From Cyanobacteria bacterium UBA11372 (GTDB lineage: Bacteria; Cyanobacteriota; Cyanobacteriia; Cyanobacteriales; Aerosakkonemataceae): a stretch of 5,533 nucleotides of DNA. Under the pieces are notes generated by a model. That model did not search any database and was not told where the DNA came from. It worked only from the letters and a program-made list of their open reading frames with translations. Position numbers and translations under genes: made by a program. Within the stretch, counting starts at the first letter, position 1, and each line of letters opens with the position of its first letter. This document shows positions 1 through 5,372 of the stretch, one piece after another. The stretch covers positions 18,080 to 23,612 of the forward strand of contig DNGG01000285.1 of NCBI GenBank assembly GCA_003486675.1, read 5' to 3'.

Positions 1-1007
1 GCATAGCGAATGTTAATCGCCAAAACCGATTCGCCCTTACCCAAGAATAGTTTGAGCAGGGGGAAACCTGCGATCGCCCAAGCTGCAGGTGTTGCTGCTG
101 GTACAAACGCAAATGGCAACCAATGGCTAACTAAATACCGTATCGTCCCAAAAAAGGGCGAAAATAATTCTACCACTAAACGCAACGGGTTACTAACAAT
201 CCCCCAGATAATCTCTACAGTAGAAGCTTCTTCCCCATCCGCATACTGCCCAAACCGTTCGATCATAAACCGCCGGGAAATATCATCGGAAAACAGCGGC
301 ATGATCGCATTAGTAAGCAAAACCATGTAACCAAAACTCAGCGTACACACAGCCAAGCCGATTTTAGGATAGCGGCGACTGACTATCAGGTAAAATCCGA
401 CACCAAACAAACTGATCCCGCCATCTTCCCGCACGGCTAAAATAAACACCGAGAGAATACCAAACAACCACCACCAACGTTTTTCCATTGCCAGCAGCAG
501 GCCGAACATAAAGAGCGGCAGTTGGCATATATCGTGAAAATTAGCGAGCGTTGGGCCAACAATTGCATTAGCGCCGTAGAAGCTCAAGGTAATTATTGCC
601 GCTACCGTTGGTTGTAAATATTGCCTTGCTAGGACATATAAAACCAATCCAGCAGCAGTGACTAAAGTTACTTGCAAAACCGTCAAAGTCGCTGGAAAGG
701 GAAACAGAGCGTATATCGGTAACCAAAGTAATAAAGCCGGTGTAAAATGTTGCCCCAAACGGTGGTAATATACCGTAGGAACCTCGCCGTTGTGGACGAC
801 ATTGGTAGAGAGTTGGGAAGAAAGCGAACTTTGGAAAAATCGCCCGTGAACGCCGTTCCAAAAAACTTGGTTAAAAATACCCTGGTCGTAGGAAGAATAA
901 AAATTGAAGTGCCGGTGCAGTGTTAAAGCAAGAGCCAACAGGAAGAAAGCGATCGCTCCCAGCAGCACAACCCGCACTTCGGGTGATTTCCGCGCCATCA
1001 ACACCAT
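1..1007 (-). CDS. DUF2079-family polytopic membrane protein, 3'-truncated by window edge
   Basis: An open frame of 335 codons runs without a stop to the left edge, so the C-terminus is missing. It is very hydrophobic. A first membrane helix lies at about residues 12-30. It is followed by YDQGIFNQVFWN (about 40-51), GQHFTP (85-90), NFHDICQLP (156-164) and VREDGG (192-197), with further hydrophobic segments between them. This pattern matches DUF2079, a family of uncharacterised inner-membrane proteins that resemble GT-C type lipid-linked sugar transferases. Sugar transfer is an inference from that resemblance; substrate and pathway are unknown. Two starts are possible: ATG at 1007, preceded by GAGCGAG, and ATG at 998. 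I chose 1007. That ATG overlaps the TGA of the tnpB 3' exon. Both full HIP1 octamers of the window lie here, which fits a resident chromosomal gene. The IS insertion just upstream has probably replaced or displaced its native leader. Confidence 0.8.
   Translation of the reverse strand, partial: MVLMARKSPEVRVVLLGAIAFFLLALALTLHRHFNFYSSYDQGIFNQVFWNGVHGRFFQSSLSSQLSTNVVHNGEVPTVYYHRLGQHFTPALLLWLPIYALFPFPATLTVLQVTLVTAAGLVLYVLARQYLQPTVAAIITLSFYGANAIVGPTLANFHDICQLPLFMFGLLLAMEKRWWWLFGILSVFILAVREDGGISLFGVGFYLIVSRRYPKIGLAVCTLSFGYMVLLTNAIMPLFSDDISRRFMIERFGQYADGEEASTVEIIWGIVSNPLRLVVELFSPFFGTIRYLVSHWLPFAFVPAATPAAWAIAGFPLLKLFLGKGESVLAINIRY
70..77. repeat. HIP1 octamer GCGATCGC
   Basis: A perfect palindromic octamer GCGATCGC. 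HIP1 is strongly over-represented in many cyanobacterial chromosomes. It supports the host assignment and the resident status of the membrane-protein gene. None was seen inside the intron. Confidence 0.85.
949..956. repeat. HIP1 octamer GCGATCGC
   Basis: A second perfect GCGATCGC, near the 5' end of the membrane-protein gene. It encodes part of the first transmembrane helix (the residues Ala-Ile-Ala). Confidence 0.85.
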
Positions 1008-1702
1008 CACTCGCTCACATGGATAATTCTGATCGGGCAAGCATTTAACCTTCCCCACGTTGCTGACGCTGAACGTGGGGATTTCAGTAGCCCTAGAACA
1101 CGATCGCTCAATGAGCAAGCAAGTCCTGAGCCTCCAGGCACGGCTAAAAGGTGCCCGATAGCTGCAATATTTTTCGCACCATTGAGATCTGCATCCCCAT
1201 GCCAACCGCAATGCCCACACCTGAAACTCTTTCCATTCCTGTAGGATTCGCCCCTGTTTGGGTGGATGTGCCAGCAATGATGACAGGTAAGGCTTGTATA
1301 GCGCAAGACAACTAGGATCGGATTTACGCCAAACTTCACCGCTTTGTAAGTGATAAATTGGCGCAACTGGTAGAACGCCCAACTGTTACTGCGTCTACGC
1401 TCTGTTTTAGAACGTGGCAGTTCATTGGTGCGTTCTCTAATCCCGGTCAAATCCTCCAACGCAATTGCCTGACCTGTGGCTTTAGCGTATTGGACGTGAC
1501 GATAGCTGATGGTGTGATTTACAAGGGTCTGAAACTTCTGCTCTCTTCCACCCAACCGTTTCAAGAGTTGCCTGCAACGCCTGCGACTACTCCGTGTGCC
1601 ATTGGAAGCTTTCTTCTCAACAGAGGCTGTGACCCTTGTGTATTTGTCCCTGACTTGTGTGATTTCTTTGCCGCTTGTCTTTTCCCCTTCCGAGGTGACA
1701 GT
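1007..1702 (-). CDS. tnpB: TnpB (IS200/IS605 OrfB), 3' exon: RuvC-II, zinc finger, RuvC-III
   Basis: This is the second exon of the intron-split tnpB, 231 codons plus TGA. In spliced numbering (residues 184-414) it begins TVTSEGEKTSG. It carries an Arg/Lys-rich helix (about 212-233), RuvC-II in ALEDLTGIRER (Glu266), a zinc finger CHHC...CGHC (Cys323, 326, 345, 348), and RuvC-III in GDADLNGAKNI (Asp353/Asp355). All expected catalytic and metal-binding residues are present. TnpB is an RNA-guided DNA nuclease that works with an omega-RNA from the element's right end; it is dispensable for transposition, which needs TnpA. Read alone, the frame stays open upstream through intron domains V and VI to an ATG at 1802-1804, so automatic annotation would call a 265-residue protein with an artificial N-terminus. 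The last 25 or so codons read through the right-end hairpin and may not be the ancestral C-terminus. Confidence 0.88.
   Translation of the reverse strand, partial: TVTSEGEKTSGKEITQVRDKYTRVTASVEKKASNGTRSSRRRCRQLLKRLGGREQKFQTLVNHTISYRHVQYAKATGQAIALEDLTGIRERTNELPRSKTERRRSNSWAFYQLRQFITYKAVKFGVNPILVVLRYTSLTCHHCWHIHPNRGESYRNGKSFRCGHCGWHGDADLNGAKNIAAIGHLLAVPGGSGLACSLSDRVLGLLKSPRSASATWGRLNACPIRIIHVSE
1045..1200 (-). ncRNA. predicted omega-RNA scaffold at the tnpB 3' end / IS right end
   Basis: TnpB elements make a guide RNA from the end of tnpB through the right end, with the guide taken from flanking DNA. Here the 3' part of tnpB has three hairpins: GGCAC/GTGCC (1137-1141 with 1151-1155), GCTC/GAGC (1106-1109 with 1113-1116), and the strong CCCCACGTT/AACGTGGGG (1053-1061 with 1072-1080). 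The span and its 5' limit are inferred from family knowledge. No promoter or processing site can be seen. Confidence 0.4.
1053..1080. repeat. IS605-type right-end hairpin
   Basis: A perfect 9-bp inverted repeat, CCCCACGTT and AACGTGGGG, with a 10-base loop. It lies after the zinc finger and RuvC-III codons of tnpB, where IS200/IS605 elements carry the subterminal hairpin recognised by TnpA. The minus-strand sequence after it is GGAAGGTTAAATGC, so the element's tip is probably within a few bases of the TTAA at 1045-1048. The exact cleavage site cannot be fixed from one copy. Confidence 0.7.
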
Positions 1703-1705
1703 ATT

Positions 1706-1740
1706 AAACTCAGCGAGACTGTCACCAGCCTCGCTGGTCT
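1706..1740 (-). ncRNA. Group II intron domain VI with bulged branch-point A
   Basis: The stem CAGCGAG (1736-1730) pairs with CTCGCTG (1717-1711). An outer helix C1737-G1709, A1738-U1708, G1739-U1707, A1740-U1706 leaves A1710 unpaired. That A is eight bases from the intron 3' end, counting the A itself, which is where the lariat-forming adenosine sits in group II introns. The 12-base loop (1729-1718) includes GGTGACAGT, which is complementary to the start of the 3' exon. Confidence 0.85.
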
Positions 1741-1743
1741 TCA

Positions 1744-1777
1744 AAACCGTGCGTGAGACTTTCACCTCACACGGCTC
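1744..1777 (-). ncRNA. Group II intron domain V (catalytic hairpin)
   Basis: A 34-nt hairpin starts GAGCCGUG and ends CACGGUUU. It has the catalytic AGC near the 5' end, an upper stem capped by a GAAA tetraloop, and a two-base CG bulge on the 3' strand. These are the diagnostic features of domain V, the active-site core that binds catalytic metal ions. It lies 19 bases past the maturase stop codon, as expected for an ORF in domain IV. Confidence 0.95.
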
Positions 1778-1796
1778 CTCAATGATCTGGTGCTTG

Positions 1797-3731
1797 TCAT
1801 GCATACCTCATTACCCATTTATCCTTGACTTTTTCAAGTCTCTTGGTGGGCTTAGGCTCGGCACTATTACAGCCGGATTTGTTGCCAGGAACATCTACGT
1901 GTTGATATTGCCTCAGATTCGGGCTTTCACCCTGAGCGTATGCTTTGGCAATTGCTTTAGCACGTTCAACTCTTTCGATTATTTCCGCTTCTTTGGCTTT
2001 TGTTTTTGCTATGTCCGTAGCTGTCTTTGTGTCGTGGCAATGTCTGTGAAGGAGTTGCCAGTTATCGTATGAATCCTTTCCACCTTTCGATTTTGGGACT
2101 CTGTGGTCAACTTCCATTACATCATTTTCACGGAAATATAGTCCGCAGTGGGCGCACTTCCCTTTTTGCTTTTTCAGGAGTTTGGATATCCTACTTGGCA
2201 TTTCTGGGCTGTTACCCATTCTTGCACTCCAGTAAACCAGGTTTCCGTCGTATGGTGACGATTCGCCTTTAACTTTTACATGGCGCTTGATTTCAGTGGC
2301 GCTATGTTTTAGTAACCGCATTGGGTTTTTACCCTCTGACCTGGTTGCGAATACCCAGTTTGCGCCGCCTATTGTTTGCCAATATTTCTTTACCACCCAT
2401 CCGGCTGATTTGTTTGGGTGTCGGCGTTTAGCCCAAGCTGTTAACTTTAGGTAGGTGAGGTTGTCTAAGTCTGAAAATGCCTCACTGCTTATTACGGTTG
2501 AGTAGTATTTAGCCCAACCCCTGATGATGGGATTTATTCGACTGATGAGCGCCGCTTGCGGTGCTGTCTTATGAGCTTCAATTACTTCTGCTATTTTGTC
2601 GTAATGTACCTTAAGCTTGTCTTTACTTGGGGTGATGATGGTCTTGAAGCCTAACGGTCTATTTCCCCTTGAGGTTTTACCTGTTTGGTATTTTCCTACC
2701 GGGAACTGACGTATATTAAAACCAAGGAAGTTGAATCCTGGTTGTTCTTGCTCATACTGATTAAGGGTGTGGGCAAGTCTCGTTTTGCTGGGCTGTAATT
2801 CCAGTCCAATGCCTTTTAACCATTCGGAGATAATCTCCTTGCATCTTTGGACAACGGTTATTTCTTCATGGAGTATCACGAAGTCATCGGCGTACCGGAT
2901 AAGACTAAGGGCTTTTCTATTGTCCCTTTTACCAAATCCACCTCTAGTGGGCAGTGTGTCTGCATATTCTTTTATCCGGTTTTCCATCCCGTGGAGGGCA
3001 ATATTAGCCAATAATGGGGAAATGACCCCACCTTGCGGAGTTCCCTCAGATGTTTCAAAGTACTGCATACTATCCATTACCCCCGCTTTTAACCAGGCTC
3101 GAACTTGTCGGCGGATGGTGGGGGATGTATTCAGTTTGTTGAGCAGTGCTTCATGGTCGATGCGGTCGAAACATTTTGCTATATCGGCATCCAGTACAAA
3201 TTTTGATTTGCAATGAATACTTGCATAGATTGCCTCAATCGCATCATGGCATGAACGTCCTGGTCTGAACCCGTATGTGTTAGGTTCAAATCGCGCTTCC
3301 CATTCTGGCTCTAATGCCAGTTTGACTAGCGCTTGCAAGGCTCGGTCTTTCATTGTAGGTATACCTAAAGGTCGCTTTTCTTCCATTCCAGGCTTGGGTA
3401 TCCATACTCGCCTAGTTGGGCTTGCCTTAGTCCCCAGTTTTAATTCACCTAACAGGGTCAAACGTTGCTTTGGGGTCAGGCTCTTTTGCCCATCCACTCC
3501 TGCTGTCTTTTTCCCTTGGTTATCTTGGGAAACTCTACGAACCGATAACGCTCTTGCTGACCAGGACTTCATCAGTATCTTCTGGAGTCCACGAACTAAC
3601 TTCACATCGCCACGTTGAGAGGCTTGATAGATGCGCTTTTGTAACTTAAAGACTTTACGCTCTAGCTTGCGCCAAGGTATTGCCTTCCATTCAATCATCG
3701 GGTGAAAACCCCGTGCTTTTGACGTATTCAT
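1797..3731 (-). CDS. ltrA: Group II intron-encoded reverse transcriptase/maturase with HNH endonuclease
   Basis: This intron-encoded protein helps the intron fold and splice, then copies it into new DNA sites (retrohoming). Numbered from an upstream ATG at 3761, landmarks are: an N-terminal RT0-like region (about 30-100), RT fingers/palm with the catalytic YADD at 290-293, GTPQGGVISPLLANI at about 240-254, the maturase (X) region at about 380-460 including INPIIRGWAKYY, and a C-terminal HNH nuclease at about 536-577 with CAHC, EVDHRVP and LHRHCHD. A charged tail of about 75 residues follows. All catalytic motifs look intact and there is no frameshift. I prefer ATG 3731 (644 residues): it begins MNTSKA, a common start in these proteins as I recall the family, and has GAGG 11 bases upstream. 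ATG 3761 would add ten residues. The stop TGA lies just before domain V. Confidence 0.93.
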   Translation of the reverse strand: MNTSKARGFHPMIEWKAIPWRKLERKVFKLQKRIYQASQRGDVKLVRGLQKILMKSWSARALSVRRVSQDNQGKKTAGVDGQKSLTPKQRLTLLGELKLGTKASPTRRVWIPKPGMEEKRPLGIPTMKDRALQALVKLALEPEWEARFEPNTYGFRPGRSCHDAIEAIYASIHCKSKFVLDADIAKCFDRIDHEALLNKLNTSPTIRRQVRAWLKAGVMDSMQYFETSEGTPQGGVISPLLANIALHGMENRIKEYADTLPTRGGFGKRDNRKALSLIRYADDFVILHEEITVVQRCKEIISEWLKGIGLELQPSKTRLAHTLNQYEQEQPGFNFLGFNIRQFPVGKYQTGKTSRGNRPLGFKTIITPSKDKLKVHYDKIAEVIEAHKTAPQAALISRINPIIRGWAKYYSTVISSEAFSDLDNLTYLKLTAWAKRRHPNKSAGWVVKKYWQTIGGANWVFATRSEGKNPMRLLKHSATEIKRHVKVKGESSPYDGNLVYWSARMGNSPEMPSRISKLLKKQKGKCAHCGLYFRENDVMEVDHRVPKSKGGKDSYDNWQLLHRHCHDTKTATDIAKTKAKEAEIIERVERAKAIAKAYAQGESPNLRQYQHVDVPGNKSGCNSAEPKPTKRLEKVKDKWVMRYA

Positions 3732-4327
3732 CACGACTTGAACCTCTATCTTCCATTTCACCGTGAGTCCGTCTGCATATCCTCGGAGTTACCCAAGGCG
3801 TTCGCTTCTGACTCAATCTTTCCTGCTCGTTGCATCCGGTTAGCACTTACTCAAGAAATCGACCATCCTGAGAGCATAGGAGAGGTTACTTCGTTCCTGA
3901 TAGACATTTGTTTAAACCTTTAGAGCGACACTGTGCATCGGGTTTATCGGAAGTGCATGATGGTCAGGACATCACTGCCATCTCCTTATCCTTTGCCTTT
4001 TGGCTCCAGCGTATAAGCCTTATTCCGCTGGTTCAGACTGACGATGTTTTAACGTGTCTTCGCTTTTGCTACTCATGGGTTCTTGCTCGAAGGGAACCAA
4101 CTTAGGCTGTCAGCTTTACCTCCTTTCATCCCCGCTTTACGGATTGATGGCTAGTCGCTACCGTAGGGGAAGTGCTTGCACCACTTGCACCTGTGGGGAA
4201 GGACTTGAGTTTTCTAGGATACTTCCTCTCACCTTCATGTCTATCAAGTTGTCAAGGTACTACAATTATCCTTGCGACTAATCCCCCAAATCCTTGTATG
4301 GACTGGTTTCTAGTCAACGAATCGCAC
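3732..4327 (-). ncRNA. Group II intron ribozyme 5' part (domains I-III and start of IV)
   Basis: These 596 bases between the 5' splice site and the maturase start hold no convincing gene. They correspond to the structured RNA domains. Visible landmarks are the 5' GTGCG, EBS1 (3968-3973), and a strong domain I stem CCAGCG/CGCTGG (4006-4011 with 4026-4031), which contains an inner ATAAG/CTTAT stem. Individual domain borders were not resolved. Several plus-strand open frames across it are shadows. Confidence 0.8.
3968..3973 (-). other. EBS1 (exon-binding site 1) of the group II intron
   Basis: GATGTC on the minus strand is perfectly complementary, six of six, to IBS1 GACATC at the end of the 5' exon. 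It lies 354 bases from the intron start, within domain I. This pairing positions the 5' splice site and guides target choice. Confidence 0.7.
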
Positions 4328-4333
4328 GATGTC
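4328..4333 (-). other. IBS1 (intron-binding site 1) in tnpB 5' exon
   Basis: GACATC forms the last six bases of exon 1 (Asp-Ile codons of GRTDI) and pairs with GATGTC at 3968-3973. Being part of the conserved RuvC-I coding sequence, it would let the intron home into many related tnpB copies. Confidence 0.7.
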
Positions 4334-4876
4334 TGTCCTACCCAAATCAATCCCCAAAACCTTATTCATTTTTTGTGGCTTGGGTGGCTCAGACTCAAGC
4401 TGAATATGGAGGTAATAACCGCCATCTCTATGCTTTACCAGAGTTGCTGTTTTGGGTTGCTGCCCGGTCAACTTACCTCGCTGGTAGTTGCCAACAATCA
4501 ACCTGAACTTTTCACGCCCTTTCAGCATAGTGAGCGTCACTGCCCATTCCTTTTCCTTAAAGGTGAAGGTACGGACATCGTAATCGGCAGATGTAGGAGC
4601 AAAACTTTCAACGGTTCGCCCTTTATCTCTGGCGGTTTTACGATTGGCACACACCCTGCGAATGGCGTGAATGGTCATTTGGGCAGACAACCCAGAGTGT
4701 GTCCTGGCTTCCTTGTAAATCAGTGCTTGCATTGCCGTCCGGTTGGTCAGCCTTACAGGCGTGTTCTGATTCACATACTCACAGCACCTTGCAAAGCCAG
4801 AAAGTACTGTTTCAAGCTTTTCAACTTGCTCAGGCAACACTTCCAACTTACACTTTACTGTGAGGACTTGCGGCAT
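4328..4876 (-). CDS. tnpB: TnpB (IS200/IS605 OrfB), 5' exon: helix-turn-helix region to RuvC-I
   Basis: These 183 codons begin MPQVLTVKCKLEVLPEQ and end with GIDLGRTDI (175-183). They form the N-terminal half of TnpB: the wedge/REC-like segment of OrfB proteins (about 1-165) and the first RuvC motif with catalytic Asp177. Splicing joins this exon in frame to the exon at 1702. Unspliced, translation continues for VRFVD and stops at 4312-4310, giving a 188-residue protein with no RuvC-II, zinc finger or RuvC-III; annotation pipelines will probably call that truncated product a transposase. The ATG at 4876 is preceded by GAAGA only one or two bases away, a poor ribosome site, and by a CTTCAA/TTGAAG hairpin that could hide it. 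Expression may be low, as is usual for tnpB. Confidence 0.9.
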
Positions 4877-4877
4877 T

Positions 4878-4892
4878 CTTCAATATTTGAAG
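4878..4892. repeat. Short perfect hairpin just upstream of tnpB start
   Basis: CTTCAA-TAT-TTGAAG is a perfect 6-bp inverted repeat that ends one base before the tnpB ATG. It may be part of the IS left end or may restrict ribosome access to the start codon. Both roles are inferences. Confidence 0.45.
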
Positions 4893-4904
4893 TTTACTGC
4901 TTCG

Positions 4905-4910
4905 ATTATA
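4905..4910 (-). promoter_or_regulatory. Possible -10 box (TATAAT) for tnpB
   Basis: TATAAT on the minus strand lies 28 bases upstream of the tnpB ATG and matches the sigma-70 consensus fully. No good -35 hexamer occurs at 16-18 bases; the nearest similar hexamer, TTGGAT, is 23 bases away. It is therefore a weak candidate only. Confidence 0.3.
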
Positions 4911-4962
4911 GCCTATTTGGAGGCTTTCGGGGCATCCAACCCCTCATCCGCCTCCCTATCCC

Positions 4963-5035
4963 TCCCCACCGTGTAGACGGATGGGGATTGCCGCTCAATT
5001 TCGTTGAGCCATAACTATATTTGGCAATAACTGCC
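4963..5035 (-). repeat. Gene-less IS605 right-end-like hairpin cluster (PATE/MITE-like remnant)
   Basis: Three hairpins in a row: GGCA/TGCC (5023-5026 with 5032-5035), a perfect GCTCAA/TTGAGC (4993-4998 with 5004-5009), and TCCCCA-T-CCGT/ACGG-TGGGGA with one bulged base (4963-4987). Read on the minus strand, the order GCTCAA hairpin, then AATCCCCA, stem, TGGGGAGG parallels the true right end of the tnpB element (GCTC/GAGC, then AATCCCCA, stem, TGGGGAAGG). No tnpB coding lies beside it. I read it as a solo right end or a palindrome-associated element mobilised in trans; it could instead be part of the left end. Confidence 0.45.
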
Positions 5036-5191
5036 TATAACCTGAGTAAATTTTTACAATACCAGGTACGTGCAAGCCTCACCCGTCAGCACCAACCATA
5101 TCCCCACCAAGAGGGGCAACATACCTCCACCACTTAAAAGATGGTGCTTTCCACGTTAGAGTGAAGTTTTAGACGACTAAATATATGACCA

Positions 5192-5208
5192 ATGCCCCAT
5201 GCCCCATG
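5192..5208 (+). repeat. Heptanucleotide tandem repeat (TGCCCCA-type STRR)
   Basis: Roughly two and a third copies of the unit ATGCCCC occur in tandem (AATGCCCCATGCCCCATGC). Short tandemly repeated heptamers of this composition are common between genes in filamentous cyanobacteria. The array here is short and may vary between strains. Confidence 0.6.
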
Positions 5209-5360
5209 CTCTATACCCAAAGATAGTTGCCACGACTTACTAGAATACTCAGAAAGAGGTAGCTTATAAATAGAAGTCAAACGGGCAAGTACTCTACCTG
5301 AAACTGGTTGATTACCCTCACCTGTTGGAATAGCGTCACCTTGGAAATTTCGCCGTGCTG

Positions 5361-5369
5361 AAAAAAGAG
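5361..5369 (+). promoter_or_regulatory. Ribosome binding site of sasA
   Basis: An A-rich AAAAAAGAG ends three bases before the ATG at 5373. It supports this ATG over the in-frame GTG at 5355. Confidence 0.45.
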
Positions 5370-5372
5370 TTC

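Larger units (their letters stand above)
1703..4327 (-). mobile_element. Complete group II intron inserted in tnpB
   Basis: The 5' boundary is GTGCG reading down from 4327. The 3' boundary is AT at 1704-1703, just after domains V and VI. Length is 2,625 bp with the maturase ORF in domain IV. Removing exactly these bases joins ATC (Ile183) to ACT (Thr184) in frame and rebuilds TnpB, which independently confirms both ends. IBS1 GACATC in the 5' exon pairs perfectly with GATGTC at 3973-3968, a suitable place in domain I for EBS1. An unspliced reading frame from exon 1 enters the intron and stops after five codons at TAG (4312-4310). Ribozyme landmarks and an intact protein suggest it may still be active. 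No HIP1 octamer was seen inside it, in contrast to the flanking membrane-protein gene. Subclass is probably IIB-like bacterial, but I could not fold it fully. Confidence 0.93.
1045..4900 (-). mobile_element. IS200/IS605-family element with tnpB only, interrupted by a group II intron
   Basis: The element consists of tnpB (two exons) and its right-end hairpin; no tnpA is present, so movement would need TnpA in trans. The right boundary near 1045 is inferred from the hairpin and following TTAA. The left boundary is uncertain. A candidate left-end hairpin CTTCAA-TAT-TTGAAG lies directly upstream of the tnpB ATG (4878-4892), and another (AGCCT/AGGCT) at 4910-4925. No flanking duplication is expected, because this family does not make one. 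Without the intron the element would be about 1.2 kb, a normal size. Confidence 0.6.
4877..5372. other. Intergenic region between tnpB and sasA (divergent)
   Basis: These 496 bases hold no supportable gene on either strand. From left to right they contain the hairpin before tnpB, a TATAAT box, an AGCCT/AGGCT repeat (4910-4925), a C-rich tract (4940-4967), the right-end-like hairpins, minor inverted repeats CCCC/GGGG (5102-5116) and CACCA/TGGTG (5128-5146), and a heptamer repeat. The stretch from about 5210 to 5372 should include the sasA promoter, but no clear -35/-10 pair can be assigned. Confidence 0.7.

Noticed and set aside
10..330. A 106-codon plus-strand open frame at the left edge
   Set aside because: It is antisense to the DUF2079 gene and has no recognisable motif.
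568..861. A 97-codon minus-strand open frame inside the membrane-protein gene
   Set aside because: It is in a different frame from the DUF2079 gene, whose motifs explain the same bases. The product is Ser/Phe-rich without family features.
1053..1080. Rho-independent terminator for tnpB
   Set aside because: The hairpin is strong, but no T-run follows on the minus strand (GGAAGGTTAAATGC). The position fits an IS right end better.
1358..2072. Plus-strand open frames of 132 and 158 codons antisense to tnpB exon 2, domains V/VI and the maturase C-terminus
   Set aside because: Their sequences are reverse readings of established coding and ribozyme sequence, with no family resemblance.
4163..4219. 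EBS2 candidates pairing with the TAGGA part of exon 1 (near 4163 and 4215)
   Set aside because: Only 5-bp matches, and both lie about 190-245 bases from EBS1, farther than usual. No convincing EBS2 could be assigned by eye.
4172..5014. A 280-codon plus-strand open frame covering the intron 5' end, tnpB exon 1 and the upstream hairpins
   Set aside because: It is antisense to the ribozyme and to TnpB exon 1, has no recognisable domain, and crosses non-coding repeats. It is a shadow frame.
5192..5208. CRISPR-like repeats
   Set aside because: The units are 7 bp with no spacers and only about two copies. It is a simple tandem heptamer.
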